Positions 36,787 to 50,100 of a stretch of DNA of 64,000 nt are shown piece by piece. The translations under genes and the position numbers were made by a program. The notes beneath the pieces were generated by a model. The model was not told the origin of the DNA and made no database searches. It was given only the letters and a program-made list of their open reading frames with translations. The stretch comes from Tetrahymena elliotti 4EA (taxonomy: Eukaryota > Ciliophora > Oligohymenophorea > Hymenostomatida > Tetrahymenidae). Position 1 is the stretch's first letter. Each line of letters opens with the position of its first letter. Location: contig JH720313.1 of the NCBI GenBank assembly GCA_000231825.2, positions 1-64,000 on the forward strand. The letters run 5' to 3'.

Positions 36787-39783
36787 ATGGGAGCAGCTGG
36801 GCCTAAATTATCTAAATCAGAAGTATAGCTTGTAGATTAAAAAAGATATCAAAAAGAACCTATGGTTTCTTTCGATGTTCGCTATGGAAACAATGTAAAA
36901 GTTTATAAGTAATTAGACTCTGCACAAAGAGTAGCTATTATATAGAAGGTATTTGATACATAAATATAGTACTAAGTGACATTAGATATGCAAAAAGCAT
37001 TATCAAAATTGAAGCATCCTGGCTTAATTCATCTATTAAATATTGTTACAAAAAAGAAAGAATAACTTTGCAGTCAATTCTTTAAAGTGAAGTTCTTATA
37101 TGATTATGTTGATAATGATTTATAAAAAGACTTAGAATAGCGTCTTCAATTTGAAAAAGATCTAAAAAAGATTCCTCAAAATTCTTTAAGTTCTATAGAA
37201 GATTTAAAAGTTAATAACGATACATATAAAATCTACTATGAAGAAAGTGAATTATGGTATATTATGGCCACAGTAATAGCTGTAATTTCATATTTAAAAG
37301 AGAGAAATCTTATACATGGTGATATACGTCCTTTTAATTTATGCCTTACAAAGGATAATGTTTTAAAAGTGATGACTATAAACTCTTTTATTCAAACTAA
37401 CTGGTCTTCTTATATGGAAAAGCTTGAAAAACTTGATACTCAGTCTACTTACATTTCTCCTATTTAACTTGGAGCTCTTTAACATAATATTTAACGCCCA
37501 GCTCATAATATACCTAAATCTGATCTATTCTGCTTGGGAGTAATTATTTTAGAATTGTGCCTATTAGAAAGTGCCTAAGATATTTATGATTTCACAACTT
37601 TCAGGATAGATTTATCTGAACGAATCAAAAAGCTTCGTGATCTTAAAAAATATTCAGATATTTTTATAGATTTTTTACTACAATTACTAGTCTTAAGTGA
37701 AGATAAAAGAAAGAATCCAGAAGATTTATATCAAAATATTGCTGAACTAGCTAAATCATGTAAATTTGTATTCATTTTTAAAAAAATACTTGAGTTCTTT
37801 TTAGCTTTTGCTAATTCAACTTAAAAATTGCTTTATTTTTTATCATTTGTTGATTTGGTTGAGAATTTATCTTAAAATATTGAATTAGAGTATAAGTGAC
37901 TAAGTGACTATTTTATTGATAGATTGAATCAAAATTTGATTCAAAAATAATATTTTATTTTAACATTTTTAAATAAATTATGAATTGCTGGATTATTCAA
38001 TCAGAAGTTTGAATTTTGTATTATCTAAACTAATAAAATTTTTTTAAAAATAGAGTAAATATCAGTATCAAATAGAATCTTTACTCTTGAAAGAGTAGCT
38101 TTAATTGTGAATAAATGGAAATAAAAGAATCAGTTAAATTTTGATGCAGTTGTGATTTAGAAAAATGGTAACTAACTTCCTCAATAGTAATAGATGATGG
38201 TTGATCAAATTTTGCAATAATAGCAAGGATTTGTACATCCAGAAGATATTTTTAAAAATGATGCTTAAGGACAAGAAAATAAGAATAATGAAACAATTGA
38301 CGAAATGCCTAATTAAGAAGAAGGTGAAATTATTTAGGAGTTGGGTCTTCTTTCTAAGAATGATAACAAAGATAACCATAGTAATTCTTTTTCAATCTAA
38401 AAAAGTGGAAATAATATTTCACCAAATCGAAAGTAATCAGAGGAAAATAAGAATAACTTATCAAATCAAAGTATCCACTAACAAAACAATGAAAGCTTGA
38501 ATAGAATCAAAAAAGATCTAAGTGGTGAATTTAAGAATGCTGAAAACAAAGAAAATATAATTTAAGGAAAGGGATAATAAAAATATATTTCAGGTAATGT
38601 ATCTGCAACAAATTTATTTAATCAAAATAATTAAAGCCATAATTTGTAGCAGTAGTAGTAGCAAGGTGGGCTATTTACTAGAAGCTAAAGTTAGCACTTC
38701 CCCAATCAGAATAATTTAACCTAAAATAATTTATTAAATTTTGGAAATAACAATTTACTTTAAAATACTAGCAATATTTTGCAGCAGAATAATAATAGTA
38801 ATTTACTTTAGAACAACAGCAATTTGTTTGGCCCTAACAACAACAATAATAATAACAACATTCTTTTTGGATAGAATTAATTCGGATAATCTCAATTTTC
38901 AAATAACCTTAATATGGTGTAGGGTAATTCAGGCCATTTTGGAGGTAATTTAAATAATTAAAATTTATTTGGGAACAACAATAATTTATTTGGAATGTAA
39001 AACTTCAATAGTAACTAAAACAATTAGCTTTAATACAATCAAAATTAGAATATTAACAAAAATAACCCACAATAAACTATGCAGCTGATAAGCTAGTTAT
39101 TATAAAAGAATATGAATAATCCAAATATGATTCATGATTAGAATTTAAATTAGCTTGCTTTGTAATTCTAGCAAATGATCTAATTTTAATAGTAGTAAGG
39201 CATTTAAAATAATTAAATGTAGAATATTCCTTAACTAGATTTTAATTAATTAAATAAAAATAATAACATGTATGGGTTTTAGCAGTAAAATTTGAGTCCA
39301 ACTTTTAATAACTAATAAAATATTAATTATCAGATGAATAGAGCAGGAGGTTATGGAAATACCAACTAAACCCCTCTAATATCTTAAAATGCTTCTTTCT
39401 ATTCAAACAACCAATTTGCAGGAAATAACAACAATATAAATAATTTTGCAAATAACAATAATTAATTTAATAATATGAATTAGAACACAGTCTTATAAAA
39501 TCAAAACTAACAACTCGGCTAGATGAATATATTGAACACACAACAATCTTTTAACCCTTCTTCTAACAATAATGCACTCATCCAAAATACTGTCATTCCA
39601 AATAATTAGAACAATATAAATACTAATTAAAATTAAAATGGGAATATGTTTAATATGTTGAATAATTAACAAACTAACACTAATATGATGAATTAAAACT
39701 AAACACTTACGAATGTGGCTGGTGGAGGTGGCTAATCCTCCTAAACAAATATTTTTGCTAGAAACAACAGAAGTATTTTTTGA
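36787..39783 (+). CDS. Second myristoylatable pseudokinase with N/Q-rich, FG-containing tail
   Basis: Two exons, 36787-37759 and 38054-39783, join in phase to give 900 residues. The N-terminus MGAAGPKLSKSE fits N-myristoylation. The kinase-like region spans residues about 30-324. It has HGDIRPFNLCL near 177 in place of HRDLKP.N (the Asp is kept), MTINSF where DFG should be, STYISPIQLGA near 225, and KSDLFCLGVIILELCLLES near 243. Without DFG, phosphotransfer is doubtful. SDIF/SDLF and the following YDF segments align with the paralogue at 13547-16345. The tail (residues 325-900) is mostly Asn/Gln with scattered FG units (NLFG, ILFGQNQFG, HFGG). The first exon alone would continue to a TGA at 37897 if the intron were retained. 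A membrane-attached scaffold is inferred. Confidence 0.8.
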
Positions 39784-40215
39784 ATTTAAGAAAATAAGGC
39801 TGGAATTTGTAAATTTTAATGTATATAATAAGCTGTTAAATTAATATATATTTTTGTTATTTTATTAAACAATCAATTTAGAGAAATAATTTTATTTAAA
39901 AAATAATAAATTTAATGTTAAATTCAATTAATTTTTTAGTTAATCTTTTTAATACTTTATTTTTAAGGATAATTGTATCTTTAATAAAAAGAAATTAATG
40001 ATTGAAATTAAATGTTTATCCTAATTTTTAAATAAAAGTATCCTCGACTTATAAAAATTGTTAAGCAGTAATTAAAACTAAAAATATATCTCTCCTCATT
40101 GTTTTTAAATTAATTATTTTGAAAGTAGAAAACAGCTATAAATAAGTAAATAGATTATTAGGATAGAAATTATTGAAGTTAGATATATTTGTGCAAGTAA
40201 ATTAAAAGTTATAAG
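39784..40215. other. AT-rich intergenic DNA
   Basis: Between two plus-strand genes; nothing distinctive seen. Confidence 0.6.
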
Positions 40216-42787
40216 ATGGATCATTTTAAAAGAAGAGTCGAAAAGTACCAAAGTTCAACTCATGGTGAACACAGATATGGAATAGGAAAATATTTCTTGA
40301 AAAAAAAGAAAGTGTATCTAGAAGATAAACTATCTTAACCATTAGAAGCCAGACCCATTATGCAAGAATATTTAGAAAAATGTAAAGCAGAGGGTTTGGA
40401 AATCAATAAATTAGAGTTTGGTTTGTTTAAGGCAAAGAATGGATTTTAATATGAGGGTTTTAGAGCTACTGAAGAAATTAATCCTTCGGACATTCTTATT
40501 AGAGTTCCTAAAAACCTTATTTTAAACACAAAAACATGTTTGTTTAGTGATATCTAAAAGGTTGTTAAGGAAAATTTGAAATTTTTCACAGCTAAAAAAG
40601 GAGGCTTAGTTGAGGATCATATTATGCTTGTTTATTTGTTGCGTTAATATTAATTAGGAAAAGAATCTCCTTGGTATCATTTGGTTAGTAATCTATCTAG
40701 ATATATTGATACCGTAGATTTTTGGGAAGATGAGGAATATAAATACTTAGATGACCCAATCTTCAGAGAGAGAATTAGACTTTAAAGAAATTATTTCAAT
40801 TACATAGCAAAAAATTTAAGAGTAATATTTTGGTTTTAGCTTTTAGCTTTTTAAAATGAAATTTTGACATAAAAAAATTGATTTCTTAATAAGACTTTTT
40901 AATAAATAGGAAATTTTACCTAAGTATCCTGATTTGTTTAATGAAGAAACTTATTCAGAAGAAAATATTAGATGGATTTATATTCATATATGGAGTAGAA
41001 GTTTTGGTGGATCTATGGACTACATTAGTATGGTCCCTATTGTAGAAATGATGAATCATGAAAATACTAATATGTTTTTCAGAATTCACAGAGAAGGTAA
41101 CGAAATAGAATAAATTTAAATTACTGAAGAAGAAAGATTAAACTAAACTTCCACAGAAAATGAAAGCTATATGAGTGAAGATAATATTATGGTAAATGAA
41201 TATGACTTCGAAGAGTTTGAAGAGATGAAAAAAAAAGCTGATGAAAAAATGATCAAAATAGATTAAAACAATCCTAAGTTAAGAGACATTAGACGTTAGT
41301 GCCTTGAATTAGAATAAATTATTTTAAATGATTTTAACCTTGGAGATGATGTTACAATATTTTTTGCAGGAAAAATTCTTGAAAAAGTTAGAAAAATCGA
41401 GTAATCTGCTTTATAACCTAAAAAAAAGACAAATAAAATTTCAGAAGAAATCTCTCGTTTAAATTAGCTTTGTTAATTTTTCAAGGAATTGCTAAAATCT
41501 TATCACAAGCAAACAATTAAAGAAAATGAAATCATAAACACCTCTTAAAAGAAGATCTTTGAAAAAGATGCAAAGGAGGCAGAATAGGCTATATAATAAA
41601 TTAAAAAATAAAGTGAAGATCTTTAGTAGGCAAAGGATTAAGAAGAATAACAAGATTAAGATTAATTAAATACAAGTGAGTGTGAAACAAAATAAGAGGA
41701 ATTGAGTTAAGTTACAGAAGATTCTGGTAAGAAACTAACTGAGGATTAAAGTGATAAGCTAACTGAAGATGCTACTGAAAAAGATTAATAGGTAGTTAAT
41801 TAAAATATAGAAAAATAAGGTGAAGCAGCGAATAGCTTTAATGAATAGTAGCCTGTTGATGTTGAAAATAAATAATAAAATGAAGAAGGAAAAGGAAATA
41901 AAGATAATAACTAAAGCAGCAGTGAAGATGAAGAATAAGAAGAGAAAAAAGAAGAAAAGGAGGAAAAAAAATAAGTTGAAGTAGTATAAGAAAAAGAATA
42001 GATAGTAGAATAAAATTTAAATGAATTGAAACTAGAGTACACGGACAACCCAAAAGATTGGAAAGAGATAGATTATGACAATTTCCTATTGATGGCAGAT
42101 AGCAGAGATAGATTTGAAAAGGGAAGTTAAGTATACTTTTGTTACAATAGATTAACTAATAGAAGTATGCTAAGTAAATATGGTATGGCTTTAGAGTTTA
42201 ATAAGTATGAATTTGTTCATTTAAGATATAAGTATATTCAAGATGTAGTAGACTATGCTCCTTATGCTTTAAGTTATATTAAATATTTTGAATTGAATAC
42301 CTTCAAGAGATTTAGCATCCCTCATTAAAGATTAAATACTAAAATTATCTCCTTTGCAAAGGCCATGATGTGGGATTTAGAAACATAGAATGTTGAGGCA
42401 ATTTTCAACCCAACTATTAATATCACTCTTGAAATAAAGGGTTTAGAAAAGGTTAATTAAATATACTAGTAATATTTAGAATCGAGAATGTACTCTATGG
42501 ATGAGAATGAAAGTATGTTAGAATAGAACAACATGGATGGCCATTTATATTTTGCCACTATCTACCGTCTCGAGAGATAAAGAATTGTTTAAAACTAATA
42601 AAATCTTATTAATATTTTAATTTACACTTTAAAACAAATGCTTGAGCAAGGAGAAATGGGAAGATAGCTCTTCAATAACCCTACTCCATTTGATTAAAAT
42701 TCTGAAGACCCAGAATTTTTCCATAGAAATAGATATATTCTCAGAAAATATATCAGATTATTCCCTGAGGAAAACAAGCACTTTTGA
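40216..42787 (+). CDS. SET-domain protein lysine methyltransferase, SETD3/SETD6/LSMT class
   Basis: Exons 40216-40821 and 40910-42787; 827 residues. The N-terminal part has the early SET strand (EFGLFKAKNGFQYEGFRAT) and the LIRVPKNLILN segment typical of RuBisCO-LSMT/SETD3-like enzymes. Near residues 229-250 SRSFGGSMDYISMVPIVEMM followed by NH matches the cofactor-binding motif (..S R .. ..L.P..DM.NH). The closing motif GSQVYFCYNRLTNRSMLSKY near 607-627 matches the GDQVFI.YG..SN..LL..YG signature. A C-terminal helical substrate-binding-like domain follows. Between the two motifs sits an insert of about 300 residues rich in Glu, Gln, Lys and Asp. The residues known to bind S-adenosylmethionine are recognisable, so activity is plausible. 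Substrate unknown (SETD3 modifies actin His, others ribosomal or elongation-factor Lys). Confidence 0.87.
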
Positions 42788-43484
42788 GCCTTTTTAATGA
42801 ATTAAATAAACTTTCAATAATATTTATAAGTCAATCATTTTAATAAAAATATTGATATTAAACAATTTTTATTTTACACAGTAGTTTAAGAAATAATAAT
42901 GTTTTTTTTAAGATTTCCTTTATATTTTAAGATAAATTTTTGCTTTTTGTTTATTTTATTGAATATTAGTAAAATAATTCTTTAAAATTGTACTGTTTTG
43001 TATTATTTATTCTTGAGAAAAATAAAAAATTGGCTTCTAAACTCAAAATAATTTAAACCAAAAAATCATGTAAAATATTATTGATTGGATGGAGATAGTT
43101 ATTTTAAGTAAAAATCTTAAACTGAAAATGAAGTAAATGGAAGAAGCATACCCTTAATAATCATAAATAGCTTTGCTTAACATATTACCTTAACAGAAAG
43201 TAAAAATAAATAAAAATCCAACCTAAAAATAATTTTCTGATGAAAAAATAAAAAGAAAAATTTCTCAACGCACTATTTAACTATTACGTAATATGTAAGT
43301 AAACTTTACAGAAATTTTAAAGAATTTTTTAGAAAATTTGAATTTTTAAAGATTTAGCTGCAATTATTTTTTTAGTTAGTCAACCTTATTTGAATTTTGG
43401 AGGAATAAGGTAGATTTTAGAAACACTATGAATAAATCATAGTACTTTTTAATTTATTTATATTGCTTTTGAGATAATAAATTA
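42788..43484. other. Convergent intergenic region
   Basis: AT-rich spacer between a plus-strand gene end and a minus-strand gene end. A plus-strand frame from 43068 is open but was rejected because the overlapping minus strand carries the better-supported kinase tail. Confidence 0.5.
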
Positions 43485-45636
43485 TCACTTAGCTTCGAAA
43501 TGCATATGATTTTAAAATGGATGAGACATAGGATTACTGATGGATATAACTTTAGACCTAGGGGAAAAAGGGTATTCAATATCATTATTAATATTTTTGC
43601 AATTTTAGTCAGCAGTCTAAGAAAAGCTGGGTTACTTTTTTAAGTTAAGAGATTTTTGTTTTGAATTAAAGTAATCTGCTCTTAATTAATCACTTCCTCT
43701 TGATTTAGCATTTTTTAATGGTGGAGACTTCATAGTTTTTATAATTTAGTCTTAATTGTTAATAACATAAATTCTTTCTATTTTTTGGTCCTAATGTTTT
43801 AAATAATATTTAATAAATATTTATCTTTCTTTATTAGTAAAAAAAATCTTTAAATTTTTGAGCTTCAAATTATATTTGATTAAAGAAAATTTAATAGTGA
43901 TTTCACTAATTTTTAATTTACTTTGTTTTGGAAAATTTATGGAATAATTTTTTGTCCATTAATTTTTTTTAGTAATTAGAAATTGCGTTATATATTAAGT
44001 AAATTACCAGCCACTCATCTTAGAGTGCATCTCTAAGTGTAATTCTTTTCTTTGGATCTTTTTCTAATAAATTTTTCAAAAGGTTCAATGCCTCTAGTGG
44101 TATTTAATTAGTTTTTATATACTTTTCATAATCAGGTTCGCTATGAATTATCAAATCAATAAGTCCTATCTCACAATCACTTTTATTTTTAGTTAAAAAT
44201 AAATATTAAGTATTTAAGAAACTTTTTAATCTTTGATATACTTGGGATCTATAAAGGGTAAATCACCAGTTAAAAGTGAGAACATTATAACACCTATACT
44301 CCAAATATCAATTTTAGGATCATAGCCATCTTTCTCTTCCATGATTGACTCTGGTGCAACAAATTATAGAGTTCCTGTTTTTGTCCACATTTTTCTTCTT
44401 TTATTTCTATATTCTTTGGATACTGAGAAATCTATCAATTTAAGTTTCCTGGTGTTTGTATCAAATATAATATTGTTATTGCTCAAATCTCTATGGCAAA
44501 CTCCTTTTAGATGTAAATAGTGTAGTGATTATAACAAACTCCTGATTATGTATTTAACTTCATCTTCTATTTTAACAATAAAAAATAATTTATTTGTTTG
44601 TTTCTTTGATTCAATGTATTTTCATATTTTTTTAACTAAAAAGAATACTCAAAAAACGCATCAAATTTAAAATTTAATAAAATTTTGAGTGGTCAATAAT
44701 TTTTGTAAATTATGCTTACATAGAAACGTATGTCTTTTTTTAATGTGCTTTCCTAGGCTTCTTCCTTCGCAATATTCCATCACCAATTAGACTTAATGTT
44801 TATTTTTATCTATAAAAAAATCATAAAGTTAAACAATATTTTAGTGCTTAAGCATGCTCATAATTCGCTATTCTTCAATAATCTTATTTTAATTAAAAAA
44901 TTATTTTAAGTCTTTAATATTAGTTGTAAAATACATTAAAAAGCTATTCTGTATCAGAGAATTTAACTATCTTCACTGCATATCTTGTTTATTGGCATTC
45001 GTCTTAGCTGATATTTTTTTTGAAGCACTCTTTTACTACAGAGTTACCTCCCTTAATTAAAAAAAATCATTCAATTTATGTTCATTTTATCACAAAAGCT
45101 AATTTTTAGATTGTTTTTAGTTGTATATTTATTTTCAAACTCAAAATAATAAGATTTTTGATAATTACCTCACCAATTTTACGCCCTATTGAGTATATAT
45201 CATCAAATTTTCTTGAAAAAGGTTTTGGATCTTCATTCTGATTTTTACTTAGAGCATATCTAGATCTTGAATATTTATCAAATTTATTATCATTGTTTGA
45301 ATTTTCTAAAGTAATACCAATCAATCCTATTAATGAACACCTCAGCTATGAAATATCATTATTTAAATAAGAGGGTTTTAGCTGTGGAGAATTAAAAGAT
45401 AAGTCAAGTCTTTACAATTTCTCTTTTCTCTTAGCATAAAAAGAAGATCTTGTACTCTTAGTTGTTAATGGAGACTCGATTTCCAGCAGACTTTGGTTAG
45501 TAAATACACTCTACTTTGGAGTTAAATTAGCAGATTAAGGACTATAATTATAAGAATTCACAGCTTAGGTAAAGGAACAGCTTAATAAATTTTCATTAAT
45601 TGTATTTAAAGAGGAATCTAGATTCTTCTCAGTCAT
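43485..45636 (-). CDS. Serine/threonine protein kinase, CaMK-like
   Basis: Six phase-consistent exons on the minus strand: 45636-45169, 45051-44935, 44882-44720, 44566-44223, 44169-44008, 43790-43485; 519 residues. A polar N-terminal leader of about 145 residues precedes the kinase domain. The domain carries DDIYSIGRKIGEGGNSVV (glycine loop), RYAVKIV (ATP lysine) near 180, LVMEYCEGRSL, HRDLSNNNI near 273, LIDFSVSKE near 290, TLQFVAPESI near 310 and DIWSIGVIMFSLLTG. It ends with a KRITLRDAL..EWL segment. The metal-binding motif is DFS instead of DFG, tolerated in some active kinases. The C-terminal tail (exon 43790-43485) is Ser/Pro/Lys-rich. Overall pattern is closest to CaMK/AMPK-related kinases; the activating signal is unknown. 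Confidence 0.87.
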
Positions 45637-47146
45637 CTTATTCTGTTTTAAATTATTTAATTTGATGGTCAATATATTTCTTTAAACAAGATGAATATAT
45701 CTCAAGAATTAAGTAGGATTTATTAATTATTTTTTGACTTTATTTTATATGTAGAATTAATCTTATTGAAAACTAAATTTGTGTATGTTTTATCAATTAA
45801 TAGCTTTTGATTAAGTTAAATAATAAATTAATTGAATTCTTTTTTGTTTATTTTATTAAATTCATCTCTTATTAACAAAAGAATACATAGTAGTGAAAAT
45901 CTCAATTAAGAGTTATTTTACTAAATAATCCTCCATAACACCAATGATTAATATTAAGTTTTTATATTCTTAACAAAAAAGAATAATATAATATATTTCA
46001 TAAACAGCATCAAAATTTTTTAATCAAAGATAAAGATATTTAATATCAAGGTACTTAAATATACTTAGATGTAGTTTACATAGAATAATGATTTTTTAAA
46101 AAATATCAAATACTCACCAAATATAAATTTATTCATATTAGAATAACATAAAATTAAAAGTAATATAAGTAGCATTTTATCAATTCAATTGATCTTTTAT
46201 GAAAAAAAATTAGGTTTCTTTAAATACTCAACTTAATTATGCCTAAAAATAATATATTGGAGATAAAGTTATTGTCAATTGATCTAAAGTGAATATTTCC
46301 TAAGATATTTGTATTGCAAATATGTTGTTATTAAAATGTTATATTAATTTTTTTCTTAAGCTATAAAATTATTAAGTAATATACTATTTAGGTAACAAAT
46401 AAAGAATAAAAGAAAAGAACCTTTATTCTTAAAAGAAGAAAGAGTTTATTAATCAGAATATTTTTTTGTAGAATTTTTTATAGTAATTCTTTTATTTTTA
46501 ATCTAATTTTTATTGGATTTGAGCAAATAATACCCTTAATTATTAGGTAAACTATTTTCATCATATTTCAAAAATTATTTATTCACATTTTTTCATAATG
46601 CTTTTTTCTTCACTATTAGTTAAAAAAAACATAATTGTATTTTTTTCTATTATTAATGTCAATTTAAAATAAATAATTTTTTTAACCACAAAATTTAGAG
46701 ATTTATTTAACTATTAAAAATAAATTCTGAAAATATTTACATCACTAAAAATTAAAACATAAAGGAGATATAGAATTTAAAAAAATGAGCATTTTGGTTT
46801 TATATTTATATAATGAAAAATAATTAGAATAAGAGGATTTTATATTATTTTAAAATTTGTTAATTAATTTATGTTGATATAAAGAGAGAAGACATACAAA
46901 TATTTTGTGACATCATCTTTTTCTCAAACAATTTATTTATATAAAATTTGTTAAAGGGTGGTATTAATTTATATACATTTTTAATATATTTGATTTATTT
47001 TTACGATCTTTAGTTTAGTTTTTTTGGGGCATGATTTTAAATAAAAATTGATTTTAGTAGCAAAAATATTTAAGATTATGTTCATCTTGGGAAGAATTTA
47101 TTATAATTTATTTATAGTATTAGCATTGATTGATTATTCAGTTATT
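45637..47146. other. AT-rich intergenic DNA
   Basis: About 1.5 kb of very low GC DNA between two minus-strand genes, with no supported gene, repeat or RNA. Promoter of the kinase gene expected near its upper start at 45636. Confidence 0.6.
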
Positions 47147-50100
47147 TCATTGCATTTGATATGTTTGTATTTCTGATTTATTGTTACATTCAGAAAGTGT
47201 TGAGTTATTTAAATTTGGATCCTTTCTTATTTCAAGAGTATACTTTTTAAAACATGGAGAATGTTCATTTTTATCTGTTTTAGATAAATCATATTAAGAT
47301 GATAAAGTTGATTTTACTATAATCTATTGGGATTTATATTGGAATATCTTATCTCTACTAATGTAGTCATTTCCTACCTCTTGCTCTTCAATATGGAACT
47401 AATTGTCGTTTGAATCATCCAAACTTCTATGGAAACCTAAACTCTCTTTCTTTTGGATTGAAGTGTCAATGCTTCTATTCATAAGACTTTAGAACATATT
47501 GTAAGACTCATGGTCAAATGTAAGAGTTTCTTGATGCTCATTGATATAAGTGTTCTTTTTACTCGTTCTCTTTATATTCGAAGAGTTTGTCTTTGGCATA
47601 TTTAAATCCTGTTAAGGGACATTATCTTTGCTTTCATCAGAATCTAAATCTTGACTCATACTAGAATCAAGATAATCAGAAAAATCACTATTAATACCAC
47701 GCTCTGGGTTTTCTTGTTGATTTTATTTTAAGTTTTGAATATTTATTGGAAGATTTAGAATTATCTCGCTTTGAGAGCTTTATTCTCTTTCTTGATATTA
47801 GCTTTCATCGTTATTAATTGTCTTCTTAGAGCTCATAAGTTCTTTCTACTCTTTTTATTACATATCAACTGCAGTATTCTGCTAGCTAATTTCTTCATGG
47901 TCATTACTTATCAACTTAGAGGTTTATTTTAATTTTAAGCTTTCTTTTCTGTCCTATTAATCGCTATATGTGATTACACCATTTTGAGAGCTATTAGTCT
48001 TCTTGATTGTAGGACATTATAGGTTTTGCTTAATCTGGATGTCAACAGCTGTTGACCAGTGACTGATTTCTTCGTGATTAGTACTTATTACTTTTGAATC
48101 TTAATCACATTAATTGCTTTTTTTGCTATCATGAAGACGATCACTATTATTTATGTTATTTTCAGAATTACCATATTTCTTCAGCTAGCTTTCTTGCTTA
48201 GTAATTGAACTATATTCACATCCATCTCTTTCTTCAGGAACAGAAGATAAATCATGAGGCTACCTAACTTTCAATTCAAGGAGTTTCTCATGCTCTGTCA
48301 AAAATTCTTATGGGTGAGCATAGTAAGAATAGAGTTTAGCATACTCGTTATTCTTTTCATAACAATTGAGGTATTTAATTGCATATTTTGCAATAGTCTT
48401 TTTTTCAATTTTATAGGAATCAGCTTTCTTAACTAGGTCATTGATCTTCAAGTAGAATTCTGAATGAGGATTAGTTAGTTTTTCCTCATCTTAAGTTAGC
48501 AAATTAAAGCATTCCATAAAAGAGCATGGGTCTTCATGTGACATAAATTCTTTTTTAAAGATATTTAGAAGGGGAATGAAAAGTTTAATTAAAGAAAATA
48601 TATCATTTGTAATGATATAATCCCAAAATCTAGAGCATACTTTAACAGGGAAATTATATAAAAAAAGAGTGAGGATCCACTTAGTTAGCCAAAATGAGTC
48701 TGGAATATCATTATTTTCGAAAAAATCCATCAATTCTTTGCATTGCTCCTTAAGAATTTATTTCGCAACAAACTCTAAAAACTTTAAAAGAGGTAAATCA
48801 TTTTCATATAATCCCATGAGCATAAAATCTGGATGTTCAGCTAGTACCTTAAACATCCAGAAGGCTTCATCTTCTTTAGATCCGTTAATCATTAATATGA
48901 AACCTAGTATGAAGTTCATGCCTTAACAGTAACCTAAGTGAGGATACATATTGCTTATACTAACTAGAACTCTATTAAAAATAAAATAAATAGATTAGAA
49001 AGAAATAAGAAAAAATAATCAAGAGTAATAAGTAAGTTAAATAAATTTAGAGTAATTATCCAGTTTTCTGTCTGTCTATCACTCTAAATTAATAGCAGAG
49101 CAAATTTATTGATTGTAAAGTAAAATTAAAGTATTAGTCTAAGATTAAAAAATAAAGTTCTAAAAAAAAAGTAAGTATTTTCTCAAACAAAAAAGAGTAT
49201 CAATTTATTTATTAAATTTTGATAAAAGCTAAAGAAGTTGAAAAATAATAAAGAGTGAGAAAGAGAGAACTGCTTAACTTTTTTACTCATAAGAGTCCTT
49301 TATAAAAGAAAATTAGAAATTAGGTTTTGAATTACTTTTGTGATATACTTGATAACTTAATAATTAACATTTAGCTTTTCAGTAAAAATATTGAGTAAGT
49401 AAGATAGCTTACTAGATTTATTTTCATTTAATAAACTATTTATTTGCATCATAAAATTTTACATATTTTTTTCCTCCTTGCTTTTAAACCCCACTTTCAA
49501 AAACTAGAGTTTTTATTTCTTTTTGTGTTATTAATTCCAAAACCAATTTAAGTGAAATTTTTCAAAATTACTCCTTTAAAGATTCATCTATTGCCTATTA
49601 ACATTTCCCCAAAACTAATTTTGAGAAAGCATTTATTTCAGGTAAGGATTTTAAATATTTTGATTAAAAACAATTTATGAATCCATTTAGTTTATAGATA
49701 AATATTCCCCTTCAAATAATAATAAGCTAAGCCTGTAAATTAATTATCAACATTTCGAGGAGATATTATATTCTCTCATAAAAAATTTAAAGAAAGATAT
49801 GTTGATCTCTATGATATCGATATTTTTTTAGTGTATCAAAAAAAAGAGTTGAGTAGAGTTGTGACTGGTTTGATTTAAAATAGAATTATCTATATATATT
49901 AATTACCTTTTTAAAGGCTTAAATCCAATAATTGTATCATTATCTCTCATAAATTATTGCTAAACCTTTGTTGCAAAGAAAGGCTATGAAGGGAAAGTTC
50001 TATTGATATCCTTTTCAATTTAAACTTCTTCCTTTGATTCAAATTGGTTGTATTTCTAGTACATTTAACGCATATCAGAAAAATTAATATTTTTATTGCT

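Noticed and set aside
43068..43861. Plus-strand four-exon small gene
   Set aside because: Its splice path was possible, but the minus strand reads the C-terminal tail of the CaMK-like kinase (SPRSKVISISNPMSHPF) with better codon use and exact phase.
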